From: Kineosporia babensis
GTDB taxonomy: Bacteria > Actinomycetota > Actinomycetes > Actinomycetales > Kineosporiaceae
DNA length: 64,000 nt
Reading direction: 5' to 3'
NCBI RefSeq assembly: GCF_021129305.1
Contig: NZ_JAJOMB010000002.1
Coordinates: 1 to 64,000 of the forward strand
Numbering within the stretch: the first letter of the stretch is position 1; every line of letters starts with the position of its first letter. The position numbers and the translations under genes were made by a program. The notes beneath the pieces are model-generated. The model was not told the DNA's origin. It worked only from the letters and a program-made list of their open reading frames with translations, and did no database searches. This document shows, one piece after another, positions 10,363-18,922 of this stretch.

Positions 10363-11448
10363 GTGACCAATCTGCTCATCGCCGCCCTGCTGCTGGCGCT
10401 CAACGCGTTCTTCGTCGGGGCCGAGTTCGCCGTGATCTCGGCCCGGCGCAGCCAGATCGAGCCGCTGGCCGACGCCGGCAGCCGGGCCGCCAAGACCGCG
10501 ATGCGGGCGATGGAACAGGTGTCGCTGATGCTGGCCTGCTGCCAGCTCGGCATCACCATCGCCTCGCTCGGCCTGGGTCTGGTCGCCGAGCCGGCGATCG
10601 CCCACCTGATCGAGGTCCCGGCCGAGGCGGTCCACCTGCCCGAGGGCCTGATCCACCCGCTGGCCTTCACCATCGCCCTGGCCATCGTCAGCTACCTGCA
10701 CGTGGTGCTGGGCGAGATGGTGCCCAAGAACCTGGCCCTGGCCGGCCCGGACCGGGTGGTCCTGGTGCTGGCCCCGCCGCTGATGGCGGTGGCCCGGGCC
10801 GTCTCGCCGGTGATCCGGGTGCTGAACTGGGTGGCCAACCACGCCGTCCGGCTGCTCCGGGTCGAGCCGAAGGACGAGGTGGCGGCCGCCTTCACCGCCG
10901 ACGAGGTGGCCTCGATCGTCTCCGAGTCCACCCGCGAGGGCCTGCTCGACGACCACGGGCTGCTGACCGGGGCCCTGGAGTTCAGCGAGCTGTCCGCGGG
11001 CGACCTGATGATCCCGCTGAGCCGGCTGGTCACGGTGCCGGTGGGCAGCACGCCGGCCGAGGTCGAGCAGCTGGTCACCCGCACCGGGTTCAGCCGGTTC
11101 CCGGTGGTGCGCCCCGATGCCTCGCCGGGCCCGCTCGAGGACGGCCTGGCACCGCTCGAGGTGGTCGGCTACCTGCACCTGAAGGACCTGCTCTACGCGG
11201 ACGACGAACGCCACCGGCAGCCGATCCCGGAGAAGCGGGTGCGCTCGCTGGTCGCGGTCAGCTCCCAGGACGAGGTGGAGGAGGCCCTGGCGACGATGCA
11301 GCGCGCGGGCAGCCACCTGGCCCGGGTGGTCGACCACGAGGGGCACACCCTCGGCGTCCTGTTTCTTGAGGACGTCCTCGAGGAGCTGGTCGGTGAGGTC
11401 CGGGACGCGACGCGGCGGGATCAGGAACGGACGAGCGCGCGGGCCTGA
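10363..11448 (+). CDS. CNNM/CBS-domain membrane protein, second of pair
   Basis: A 361-residue paralogue of the preceding gene. It has a CNNM membrane domain at residues 1 to about 170 (LIAALLLALNAFFVGAEFAVISARR; HVVLGEMVPKNLALAGPD). Two CBS domains follow (MIPLSRLVTVPVG; VVDHEGHTLGVLFLEDVLEEL). It lacks the C-terminal CorC/HlyC-type domain of its partner and ends soon after the second CBS. The GTG start at 10363 is preceded by a GGGAGG ribosome binding site inside the end of the upstream gene. Two-gene tandem CNNM operons with one long and one short member are common in actinobacteria. Confidence 0.92.
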   Translation: MTNLLIAALLLALNAFFVGAEFAVISARRSQIEPLADAGSRAAKTAMRAMEQVSLMLACCQLGITIASLGLGLVAEPAIAHLIEVPAEAVHLPEGLIHPLAFTIALAIVSYLHVVLGEMVPKNLALAGPDRVVLVLAPPLMAVARAVSPVIRVLNWVANHAVRLLRVEPKDEVAAAFTADEVASIVSESTREGLLDDHGLLTGALEFSELSAGDLMIPLSRLVTVPVGSTPAEVEQLVTRTGFSRFPVVRPDASPGPLEDGLAPLEVVGYLHLKDLLYADDERHRQPIPEKRVRSLVAVSSQDEVEEALATMQRAGSHLARVVDHEGHTLGVLFLEDVLEELVGEVRDATRRDQERTSARA

Positions 11449-11798
11449 GGTGTCCGCGATCTGTCTGCGGGAAGCAGGTTTCGATCACGGAAACGCGGGA
11501 TCTGACCGCCGTTGCCACGAACCCATGTCGATGAGTTCCGTGTCACATCAAGATTTTTACGAAGAGTCACGGGCGCTGACGTTTCCGTGCTGGGCGTCAC
11601 AGAATCAATAACAGTCCGTTGAGGTACTCATACGCCAAGTGCGGGATATCGGACGTCGACCGAACGGGTTAAGCGCAACCGCGCGTCCCGACTTGATTTA
11701 CCCACCCCGCGGGCCTTTATAGTTCCGTGACTCATCACCCAGAGTGCGGTAGGTAGGAACCCCCTCCACCTCCCTTCAGCCCTCCAGGAGGATCAAAG
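11449..11798 (+). promoter_or_regulatory. Leader and promoter region of the M15 peptidase gene
   Basis: A 350-base gap. A plausible promoter is TTGATT at 11693-11698 with TATAGT at 11718-11723 (19-base spacer). It would start transcription near 11730 and give a leader of about 70 bases. A strong AGGAGG ribosome binding site lies just before the GTG at 11799. Base composition is lower in GC than nearby coding sequence. The rest of the gap shows no gene. Confidence 0.4.
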
Positions 11799-12680
11799 GT
11801 GCCGTCGCATCGCGCCGACACAGCAACGCCCGCGTTACGTCCCCGGACGAATCGTGGTTCGCGGTCCGCAGGATCGCAGCGTCGCTCAGGAACGGGTAAC
11901 CAGCGCCCGAGCACAGCTCGTCGCCCCCTCAGCAAGCCCACGCGTTCGCTGAGCGCCCCGCAGGTCGGCATCGCCGGTGCCCTCGGGATCGCCACGATCG
12001 CAGCCCCGATCAGCGGCGCCATGGCCGACCCGATGCCCAAGGCTCAGGTCAACCAGATCGCCAGCACGGTCGCCGCGGTCTCCACGGTGTCCTTCCCCAA
12101 CTCGGCCACCGCGGCCGGCATCGGGGTCGAGAACCTGGCCGTCGTGCCGGTCGAGGCAACTGTTCAGGCCGATACGCCGAGCCTGCTCGCCGCCCCGAAG
12201 ACGATCATCGTCAGCCGGGCCTCACGCGACGGCCAGCGTTCGGTGCTCCCGGGCTGCACCGGGATCCCGACCACCACGGGCGCCAGCAACGGGCAGCTGC
12301 CCGACAGTTCGCTGTGCACCCTGTGGGACTCCGGCCACCGCCTCCGGGCCGACGCCGCGGTGTCCCTGTCCAAGCTGAACATCGCGTACAAGCAGCAGTT
12401 CGGCAGCAACCTGTCGCTGACCGACTCCTACCGCACGCTCAGCGAGCAGTACTCGGTGAAGGCCCGCAAGCCCACGCTGGCGGCGACTCCCGGTACCAGC
12501 GAGCACGGCTGGGGTCTGGCCGTCGACCTGGGCGACGGCGTCCAGACCGGCGCCGGGTCGAAGTTCCAGTGGCTGGTGGACAACGCCGGCGCCTACGGCT
12601 GGGAGAACCCGGACTGGGCCAAGGCCGGTGGCGGCGGCCCGTACGAGCCCTGGCACTGGGAGTTCGCCGCAGGTCAGTGA
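11799..12680 (+). CDS. Secreted M15-family D-Ala-D-Ala carboxypeptidase-like protein
   Basis: A 293-residue zinc peptidase of the VanY/M15B type that would trim peptidoglycan stem peptides outside the membrane. An Arg-rich N-terminus leads to a hydrophobic stretch at residues 55-76 (VGIAGALGIATIAAPISGAMA), which could be a long signal peptide or membrane anchor. The catalytic core carries SEHGWGLAVDLG (His236 and Asp243 as zinc ligands) and WHWEFA (His286 as third ligand), with Glu288 nearby. The upstream region has its own promoter and a strong ribosome binding site. A terminator hairpin follows, so the gene is monocistronic. Confidence 0.88.
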   Translation: MPSHRADTATPALRPRTNRGSRSAGSQRRSGTGNQRPSTARRPLSKPTRSLSAPQVGIAGALGIATIAAPISGAMADPMPKAQVNQIASTVAAVSTVSFPNSATAAGIGVENLAVVPVEATVQADTPSLLAAPKTIIVSRASRDGQRSVLPGCTGIPTTTGASNGQLPDSSLCTLWDSGHRLRADAAVSLSKLNIAYKQQFGSNLSLTDSYRTLSEQYSVKARKPTLAATPGTSEHGWGLAVDLGDGVQTGAGSKFQWLVDNAGAYGWENPDWAKAGGGGPYEPWHWEFAAGQ

Positions 12681-12698
12681 TCTGCTTTTTGATGCTTG

Positions 12699-12739
12699 AG
12701 CACGAGCCGGCCTGGTTGAAGGGCCGGCTTTCGTGCTTT
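12699..12739 (+). terminator. Intrinsic terminator after M15 peptidase gene
   Basis: The hairpin AGCACGAGCCGGCC (12699-12712) pairs with GGCCGGC (12722-12728) and TCGTGCT (12731-12737) with a two-base bulge, followed by TT. It begins 19 bases after the M15 stop codon. Confidence 0.75.
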
Positions 12740-13479
12740 GGGCCCTTGCCAGTTCTTCTCGGCTCTCGACTGCCGCTGTGAACGGGGACCCGCGGCCAAC
12801 GATTCGGCGGTTCCGGCAGCGGCGGGGGTCTCGCGCGGTCCGGCAGTTCTCCTCCCTGGTCGTGGTGGAGAGTGAAACCACGACGGGGCTGCTGGGCGCT
12901 GCGGAATGACCGGTCCCGGCACGGCTGAATCATCGGCCGCGGGTGGCACTGTGCATTTGTCGATGCGTTGTGCTCGCTGGTCGGGCTGGTTAGTGCTGGT
13001 TTCGGGGGCTGAATCCGCCACTTCATGACGGTTGCTCTGGCGCGGCCCGCTTCAGGGGCGGGCCGTCCGGCCTCGAGTCCGGGCCTTCAGGTGGCCCGGG
13101 CATTGCTGCCTGTGGTGCTTGGTACTGCATCTGTTCTGAGTGCTTGCGGTGCCGCACGACTCCCGTGCACTGCACGGACTCCCGTGCTCGGCCCCGCCGG
13201 AGTGGGAACTTTCGGTTCGGGTCAATGGACCCTCATCGCTCGCCCCGGAGAGTTCCGCGGTCTACGCCGGCTTCATGACGCCGACCTCGGTAGGTGATTC
13301 AAATTTTCAGTTGTCACGATGGTGCCTGCCGCTTCTCGGCCCTGGTGCGGCCCTGAACAACATGGGCTCGACTCGGCTGCCGGGAGGTGGCTGAGGTACT
13401 GCGGGTGGTTCCGGGAGTTGCTGTGGTTCTGGGTGCTGCTGATCTTGCTGCGGAGGAACTGATGCTGAATCGGGCTGAT
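12740..13479. other. Apparently non-coding stretch
   Basis: About 740 bases between the M15 terminator and the end of whiD. I see no convincing gene. A hairpin (CGGCCCGC at 13043-13050 pairing with 13058-13065) is present. A plus-strand frame at 13025-13297 has a lipobox-like LSAC after a weak hydrophobic run, but its remaining residues look random, so it was not called. The sequence may include decayed coding material. Confidence 0.5.
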
Positions 13480-13806
13480 TCAGCTGGCTTCGCGAAGCTG
13501 CGCGCTCTTGCGGGCCTCGCGACGCTCCTTGCGCTCGGCCAGGTACATCGCCTCGCGGTCTTCCTCGGTCAGGCCGCCCCACACGCCGTACGGCTCGCGG
13601 ACCGAAAGACCGTGCTCACGGCACTGCTGCATCACCGGGCAGCCGGCGCACACGGCGACCGCCGCGGCATCGCGCTTGTGACGGGCCGGGCCACGCTCGC
13701 CCTCGGGGTGGAAGAAGAGCTGGGGGTCCGCCTCGCGGCACGCACCCTGGTACTGCCACTCCCAGACGTCGGCGACGGGAACGGGGAGTCGGGAAAGCTC
13801 GGCCAT
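13480..13806 (-). CDS. whiD: WhiB-family regulator, WhiD/WhiB3 type
   Basis: A 108-residue iron-sulfur transcription factor. The four cluster cysteines are Cys23, Cys53, Cys56 and Cys62 (ACREAD, CAGCPVMQQC). The beta-turn motif GVWGG is at 74-78, followed by a basic tail (ERKERREARK) for DNA contact. The N-terminus LSRLPVPVADVWEWQ and the segment FFHPEGERGPAR match the WhiD/WhiB3 subgroup rather than WhiA-, WhiB1- or WhiB7-like members. In Streptomyces WhiD acts late in spore septation and maturation; in mycobacteria WhiB3 senses redox. A GGAGG ribosome binding site lies five bases before the ATG. The region upstream carries a cluster of TTGTTCA repeats. Confidence 0.93.
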   Translation of the reverse strand: MAELSRLPVPVADVWEWQYQGACREADPQLFFHPEGERGPARHKRDAAAVAVCAGCPVMQQCREHGLSVREPYGVWGGLTEEDREAMYLAERKERREARKSAQLREAS

Positions 13807-14224
13807 GGTGTCCTCCGCAGGAGTGCTGTGATCAGCCCCTCGGCTGATCGGGTGCTTAGACCTTACTAACCGAGTCAGTCATTGTTCAAGCCCTTCGCTC
13901 CGAAACTTGTTCACGAGTACTTCAAGGCTGGCCGCGCCCGTTTGAAGCGCTTTGTCCACCGCCTCGAAGTACTGGGTTGTTCAAGTACCCGCCAAGATCG
14001 CGTCAGCAATGCTTTGACCTGCGCTTTCGTAGCAGTCGCAGAGGTTGTTCAGCGGCCGCGTACCGGCTGGTTCACCGACTTGGCCGGGTTGTTCACCGAG
14101 GCAGGATCGGTGCAACGCTTCGGCCGAGTCGGGCGGGGCGGCCGTGATCGCGAAGCGATTCACCCGCGTGTCGAGCCCTGAAACGCTTCATCACGCCGCT
14201 TGGACGACCCGCTGAAGCGATTCG
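13807..14224. promoter_or_regulatory. Upstream region of whiD with repeated heptamers
   Basis: About 420 bases without a gene. The heptamer TTGTTCA occurs five times on the plus strand, starting at 13882, 13907, 13977, 14045 and 14089, usually continued as AAG or ACG/ACC. On the whiD strand it reads TGAACAA. The decamer GAAGCGATTC occurs at 14151-14160 and 14212-14221. These repeats are the only clear content and may be regulator sites for whiD. Confidence 0.45.
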
Positions 14225-15055
14225 CTATGGGGCAATCGGTGCAGGAGCGAGGAATTCGGTCAGCCGGGCCAGGGTGCTGGGCTCGCGCAGGATGCTGCCG
14301 TGCGAAGCGCCTTCCAGGACGAGCAGCTCGGAGCTGGGCAGAAGCGTGCGGGCGTGCTCGGCGGAGCGAACCCGTTCACGGTCCAGTGAGCCCACGATCA
14401 TCAGGGTGGGCAGGAGCAGCCGCTGAAGCGTTTCGTCGTCCACCCCGGGATCTTGTTCCGAGCGGGTCATGTAGGCGGCCAGCGCCTTGGGGTCGTTCGC
14501 CTTGAACGCATGGATGGTGGGCTTGTCCAGCGTCTGCCCGGTCCAGTCCTGCCAGCCCTGAAGGAAGCCCTCCATCCCGCCGGCCTGCAGCGCCGCGATG
14601 CAGTCGGGGAAGAAGACGCGGTCGAACGCGCCCTTGGCCGTGCCCTGGGCTCCGGCGATGCTGACGAAGCGATTCAGCCGGGAAGGATGCGCCGCGGCGA
14701 GCGAGAAACCGATCCGGCCGCCGAGCGAGTAGCCGACGTAGTCGCTGATGTCGGTGCCGGTCTGGTCCAGCACCGCGATCAGGTCGGCCACGAACGCTTC
14801 CATGCGGTAGGCGCTCTCGAGGTGCGGTGCTTCGCTGCGTCCGTGCCCCCTGAGGTCGACCGTGATCACGTTGTGCGTCTTGGTGAGCTCGCGCACGTAG
14901 CCGAATCCTCGCCAGATGGCCTGGGAGAGGGCGGTGCCATGAGTCAAGAGGACGGTCGGCCCGCCGTTGGGCTCGTCGGCTGGGGAGTCGAGGTCGCGGG
15001 GGAAGGTGCGGTACGCGATGCGCGTGCCGTCGACCGGGCTGATCACGGTGTCCAC
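14225..15055 (-). CDS. Alpha/beta-fold hydrolase
   Basis: A 276-residue alpha/beta hydrolase, probably a cytosolic esterase or lactonase. The oxyanion motif is LLTHGTALSQ, the strand GHGRSEAPH is typical of the fold, and the nucleophile elbow is YVGYSLGGRIG. The acid is probably in the MIVGSLDRERV segment, and the histidine is in EGASHGSIL. No substrate can be proposed. The GTG start at 15055 gives a natural N-terminus that leads into the first beta strand (TRIAYRTFP). The gene is monocistronic, with a gene-poor GC-skewed region upstream. Confidence 0.85.
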   Translation of the reverse strand: MDTVISPVDGTRIAYRTFPRDLDSPADEPNGGPTVLLTHGTALSQAIWRGFGYVRELTKTHNVITVDLRGHGRSEAPHLESAYRMEAFVADLIAVLDQTGTDISDYVGYSLGGRIGFSLAAAHPSRLNRFVSIAGAQGTAKGAFDRVFFPDCIAALQAGGMEGFLQGWQDWTGQTLDKPTIHAFKANDPKALAAYMTRSEQDPGVDDETLQRLLLPTLMIVGSLDRERVRSAEHARTLLPSSELLVLEGASHGSILREPSTLARLTEFLAPAPIAP

Positions 15056-15181
15056 GTTCTGACGTTACTGGGAGGCCCGGGGTGGTCGGGGGCGTCGGGG
15101 GATGGTCGGGGATCGCTGCCGTGCGGGGTGGCTTGTTCGGTGCGCTCGTACGGGGTAGGCCGTGAGGAGACGGGCAGGGAC

Positions 15182-15386
15182 GGGGACGGGCTGAGGTAGG
15201 GACAAGTTGTGGGGCACGTTGCGGGGAAGGGCTGGCACGGGAACTAGGGCGCTGGCCACGAACCTTGGCCGGGCCCGTCCTTGCCGCGGTCGTCACACGT
15301 CTCGGGAACCCGGCGAACTTTGGTGGACGCCGCATGAGCTGTGCTGGATGGGCTGTGGGGACGGGCTGAGGCGGGGACAAGTTGTG
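15182..15386. repeat. 30-bp direct repeat pair
   Basis: Copies at 15182-15211 and 15357-15386 differ at two positions and are 175 bases apart start to start. They lie in non-coding sequence upstream of an alpha/beta hydrolase gene. No function is evident. Confidence 0.8.
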
Positions 15387-15671
15387 CAGGGATGGGCTGT
15401 GCGGGGGAGGAAGAAGGCGGGATGACTCGAGGAGGATGAGGTCGGGGCGAGCGCCGGAAAAGCCGTGGCGGGTAGGGAGCAGTACGGGCAGGAACCGGGA
15501 GAGCAATCGTTCCTGCCCAGGACAAGTGATCGCACCTGTCTGGCCGGCCGCCCCATGCCTCGGTTGGTCGACCGGTCTGTCGTGCGGGTCACCAGTCCTG
15601 GTTTCGGGGCTGTCGACTGTTCATGTTTGGGTGACCGAGCACGGGCGCGTGCGGGGGAGAACCCGCGACTG

Positions 15672-15703
15672 TTGCCGGGTTGCCGGGTTGCCGGGTTGCC
15701 GGG
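15672..15703. repeat. Tandem octamer repeat (TTGCCGGG)x4
   Basis: Four uninterrupted copies of TTGCCGGG. The tract is non-coding and lies 137 bases past the end of the NDH-2 gene. It is a candidate variable-number tandem repeat. Confidence 0.85.
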
Positions 15704-15839
15704 GGCATGTTGAGTCGGCGGACTTGGCTGCTGGTTGGCGCTGGAACTGTCGAGCGGAGCTGGATCGGTGCGCGCGTCGTCCTCACCGTCTGAGTGCCCG
15801 TTTTGGGCAAGGCGCCTGATGCTTGCCTGGCCGCCTGGT

Positions 15840-17165
15840 TTAGTGACGAGGGATTTCGGGGGAGTCGGAGTCCAGGGGTACGGCGTTGCCGCGAATCAGG
15901 CCTAGTTCTGCGGATTCTCGGGTGAGGACGGTGTTCAGGGCCCATTCAGTGGCGGTGCGCAGGCGGTTGCCCGGCATTGAGAGCAGGTGGTACCCGCGGG
16001 TGACGGCCTTGGCCGGAAGGCCGGAAAGCGGTATCTGGAGCGGGTTTGCGGCGGCCTGGGTGCCCCCGAGGTCTACGACGAAGCCGAGGTCGTGGTGCTT
16101 GTAGGCCTTGCGCTGGTTTCGGCCGAAGGAGGCAGCGACGTTGTCGGCGGCGCGTTTACCTTGGCGGGTGGCGTGCTGCGCGGTCATGGCGGTGACCTCG
16201 CCCGGGCGGGTGAGGTCGGGAACAGCGGCGACGTCGCCGCAGGCGAAGACCTCGGGATGGCCTGGCACGGTGAGGTATTCGTCTACGACCAGGCGTCCCT
16301 TCTGCAGTGGCAGGCCGAGGCCGGCGACGAGAGGGTCTGGGCGTACGCCGACACACCAGATCAGGCTGCGGGTGGGGACGAACTCGCCATTGGTGAGGTT
16401 AACTCCTTCGGCGGTGGCCTCTTTCACCGAGATGCCCATGAGAACCTCGACCCCGCGCCGTCGCAGCACTCGGTCGGAGGACTCGGACAGACGTTGGTCC
16501 AGGGTGGGCAGCACGCGCTCGGCCGTGTCGAGCAGTAGCCAACGGGCCTTCTGGTCGGCCAGACGGGGCCGGTCGGCCAGGAGTGTGTCGGTGATCAGCG
16601 GGCCTTGCGCGGCCACCTCGGTGCCGGTGTAGCCCGCGCCGACCACGACGAAGGTGAGGCGCTGGTCGCGCTCGGCCTGGTCTTCGGTGGTGTCGGCGAG
16701 AGCGACCTGGCGGGTGATGTGGTCGCGCAGGTAGACGGCCTCGGGGATGCCCCGGAAGCCGTGGGCGTATTCGTCTACCCCCGGCACCGGCAGCAGCTTG
16801 TTCACGCTGCCGGCGGCCAGGATCAGACGGTCGTAACCGAGCTCGCCGGAACGATTCTCGGCGTCGACGTAGCGCAGGGAGCGGGATTGCAGATCGACGT
16901 GCTCCACGGACCCCAGGACCAGTCGCACCTGGGGCAGGGCGTGGGCCAGCGAGACCGCGATCCGGCGCGGATCGAGGCTTCCGGCCGCGACCTCGGGCAG
17001 CAGGGGCAGGTAGAGGAAGTAGTTGGTCGGGTTGATCAGCACGATCTCGGCCGAGTCGCGCGCGAGTCGGCTCAGGCGGCGGGCGGCTTCGAACCCGGCG
17101 AAGCCGGCCCCGACGACGATGATTCTGGCGCGCCGGCGCTGGGCGAAAGCAGCATCAGTGACCAT
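15840..17165 (-). CDS. NAD(P)/FAD-dependent oxidoreductase, type II NADH dehydrogenase-like
   Basis: A 441-residue flavoprotein of the NDH-2 family. It would pass electrons from NADH to quinone at the inner face of the membrane without proton pumping. The FAD-binding motif VVGAGFAGFEAARRL is at residues 17-31. NPTNYFLYLPLLPEVAAGSL is the family's LFxPLLPE-like segment. A second Rossmann motif VVVGAGYTGTEVA binds NADH. The C-terminal FAD contact VFACGDVAAVPD is present, and AQHATRQGK is the conserved quinone-side helix. No transmembrane segment is evident, so attachment would be peripheral. It lies 46 bases downstream of ogt on the same strand and may be co-transcribed. Confidence 0.9.
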   Translation of the reverse strand: MVTDAAFAQRRRARIIVVGAGFAGFEAARRLSRLARDSAEIVLINPTNYFLYLPLLPEVAAGSLDPRRIAVSLAHALPQVRLVLGSVEHVDLQSRSLRYVDAENRSGELGYDRLILAAGSVNKLLPVPGVDEYAHGFRGIPEAVYLRDHITRQVALADTTEDQAERDQRLTFVVVGAGYTGTEVAAQGPLITDTLLADRPRLADQKARWLLLDTAERVLPTLDQRLSESSDRVLRRRGVEVLMGISVKEATAEGVNLTNGEFVPTRSLIWCVGVRPDPLVAGLGLPLQKGRLVVDEYLTVPGHPEVFACGDVAAVPDLTRPGEVTAMTAQHATRQGKRAADNVAASFGRNQRKAYKHHDLGFVVDLGGTQAAANPLQIPLSGLPAKAVTRGYHLLSMPGNRLRTATEWALNTVLTRESAELGLIRGNAVPLDSDSPEIPRH

Positions 17166-17211
17166 GCGACGACCTTAGGTGACATATCGGACCAGCGCCC
17201 ATGGTCGCCCC

Positions 17212-17994
17212 CTACCGGGAGCCCGTGGGGGCGGAGGACTCCAGGGCCAGCAAAGCCTGCTTGGCCACGGTGCCGCCGACGTACTGCCCCATGCTCCCGT
17301 CGCTACGTACGACTCGATGGCACGGCACCACGACCGGCAGCGGGTTGCGGGCGCAGGCGGTGCCGACCGCCCGCACCGCCCGGGGACTGCCTGCCGCAGC
17401 CGCGACGGCGGCGTAGCTGGCGGTGCTGCCGTAGGCGATGTTCTGCAGGTGAGCCAGCACGGCATGGCGAAAACCGCTGGCCAGGCGCAGATCCAGGGGA
17501 AGCTCGAAGTGCAGCCGGTCGCCGTGCAGGTACTCGTCGATCTGGTGGGCAGCCTGGTCGAGACGGTCGGGGGCGTGCAGGATGCGCGGGCCGATGCGCG
17601 CGGCCAGGGCGGCCAGCACCTGCTCGTGGCCTTCGACCGCGTACGCCACCCGGACCAGACCGAGCGGGGTGGCGGCGAGCAGCAGGGCGCCGAGTTCGGT
17701 GTCGATCGTGCGGTAGGCCACGTCGAGCAGGCCGCGCTCACCGGCGGCCTGGGCCAGCCGGGCCCTAAGTCGGGCCTGGTGCTCGGCGCCGGAATGCTCG
17801 TTCGCGGTTGCTGCGCCGGAGTCGAGCAGATCGGTGAGGGCCTGCTCGACCGCGCTGAGCTCGGACGATGTCGGAGACGAGGAACCGGTGTGGTCGGGCA
17901 TGACGGCGGCTTCTGCTTCCTGCGCATACTGCTGGGTCAGCCGGGGAAAGAGGGCAAGGATCTCGGGGGACGGTGGCCTAGGGGTCGGGATCAT
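17212..17994 (-). CDS. ogt: Methylated-DNA--[protein]-cysteine S-methyltransferase
   Basis: A 260-residue DNA repair protein that transfers the alkyl group from O6-alkylguanine to its own cysteine. The active-site motif PCHRVVRSDG places the acceptor at Cys225. The helix-turn-helix part is GYGSTASYAAVAAAAGSPRAVRAVG in outline (residues 188-211, with one substitution from that pattern). Residues 1 to about 90 are an extra N-terminal extension without a known domain. The ATG at 17994 overlaps the TGA of the sigma factor gene by four bases (ATGA), so translation is coupled. This pairing suggests that the two proteins act together in an alkylation response, which is inference. Confidence 0.92.
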   Translation of the reverse strand: MIPTPRPPSPEILALFPRLTQQYAQEAEAAVMPDHTGSSSPTSSELSAVEQALTDLLDSGAATANEHSGAEHQARLRARLAQAAGERGLLDVAYRTIDTELGALLLAATPLGLVRVAYAVEGHEQVLAALAARIGPRILHAPDRLDQAAHQIDEYLHGDRLHFELPLDLRLASGFRHAVLAHLQNIAYGSTASYAAVAAAAGSPRAVRAVGTACARNPLPVVVPCHRVVRSDGSMGQYVGGTVAKQALLALESSAPTGSR

Positions 17995-18830
17995 GACGTC
18001 TCCTGCTGCTGAAGGATGATGCGGAGTGAGGCGATGCCGTCGGACGCGGCGCGGCGGGCAGCCACGACCGAGCAACCGAGAACGGCCGCCACTTCGGTGT
18101 AGGGGAGCCCGGCCACGTGGTGGTAGGCGACGGCCTGGCGTTGTCGAAGGGGCAGGGCAAGTACGGCCGGCCAGGGATCCAGTGCGTTGTCCTGATGTGG
18201 GGCGGCGAGATCGGCGGCCCGGCTCAGTCGGCTCGGATCGACGGGCGAGGCGGCTCTGCCGCTCGGACGGCCTGAACGGTCTGAACGGCCTGCGTGAACC
18301 GCGTGATCAGAATCGGTGCGGTCGAGATGGCCCGTGTGATCAGGACGGTCGGCATGGCTTGCCTGGCCTGCACGTTCGGGGTTCGTTGCCGGAGCAGGAT
18401 GGCCACTCCAGCCCGCGAGGTCGGAGCGGCCGGGATGGCCTGGGTGGTCGGAGTTGTCTGAAGGCTCTGGGCAAGCGGGTCGATGAGGGCGCTCGTCGCC
18501 TGGACCGACCGCCAGTATGTGCGCAAAAGCTACCTCGTTGACGGCGGCTGGACGTTCGGGCGGATCGTTGCCGTCGGCCGGCAACGGCAAGGGCCCCGGC
18601 CGACGGGAGAAGTGCCGGAGTTGATTGACGGCCTTGCGGTGCGCGATGGTGACCAGCCAGGCCTCGACATTGCTGTCCGGAGCGAGGTCGGGATACGCCT
18701 GCAGAGCCGCCAGAAAAGTCTCCGACCAGGCGTCTTCAGCCGCGGCAACCGGCCCGACGACCGCGCGGCAGACCCGTAGGACAGTGGGGCCATGGCGCTC
18801 GACCACGCGCTCGAAGGGTTCTCGCTTCAC
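17991..18830 (-). CDS. Sigma-70 family sigma factor with an expanded linker
   Basis: A 279-residue ECF-like sigma factor. Region 2 occupies about residues 5-77 (FERVVERHGPTVLRVCRAVV; AWLVTIAHRKAVNQLR). Region 4 occupies about residues 215-272 (LPLRQRQAVAYHHVAGLPYTEVAAVLG). Between them lies a linker of about 135 residues rich in His, Asp, Arg, Pro and Ser (DRPDHTGHLDRTDSDHAV), far longer than the few tens of residues usual in ECF factors. The GTG at 18830 starts at KREPFERVV, where the family fold starts; the longer frame to 19187 is antisense to the GNAT gene. No anti-sigma factor is adjacent; ogt is. Confidence 0.85.
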   Translation of the reverse strand: MKREPFERVVERHGPTVLRVCRAVVGPVAAAEDAWSETFLAALQAYPDLAPDSNVEAWLVTIAHRKAVNQLRHFSRRPGPLPLPADGNDPPERPAAVNEVAFAHILAVGPGDERPHRPACPEPSDNSDHPGHPGRSDLAGWSGHPAPATNPERAGQASHADRPDHTGHLDRTDSDHAVHAGRSDRSGRPSGRAASPVDPSRLSRAADLAAPHQDNALDPWPAVLALPLRQRQAVAYHHVAGLPYTEVAAVLGCSVVAARRAASDGIASLRIILQQQETS

Positions 18831-18922
18831 ATTAGGTAAACGCGGCCGCGGGCCCGGATGTGAGGTCACCCTGGAAAAATCTTCGGCGCAACGGCAGCAC
18901 CCCCTTCGGAAAGCGAGGATAG

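Larger units (their letters stand above)
15056..15839. other. Gene-poor, purine-rich region with direct repeats
   Basis: About 780 bases with strong G-over-C skew on the plus strand and no credible gene. A 30-base direct repeat occurs at 15182-15211 and 15357-15386 (28 of 30 identical; it starts GGGGACGGGCTGAGG and ends GGGACAAGTTGTG). An octamer TTGCCGGG is repeated four times in tandem at 15672-15703. Translations are low-complexity in all frames. Confidence 0.6.

Noticed and set aside
11449-11798. A ydaO-type cyclic di-AMP riboswitch upstream of the M15 gene
   Set aside because: Cell-wall hydrolase genes of actinobacteria often have one, but I do not see the conserved GGGGUGAA-type core, and the likely leader after the promoter is only about 70 bases.
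13025-13297. A small lipoprotein-like ORF
   Set aside because: There is a weak hydrophobic stretch and an LSAC motif, but no ribosome binding site and the rest of the translation is not protein-like.
13387-13869. A plus-strand gene opposite whiD
   Set aside because: It is antisense to whiD, whose four-cysteine translation is unambiguous.
15672-15703. A CRISPR array
   Set aside because: The octamers are uninterrupted tandem copies with no spacers and there are no cas genes.
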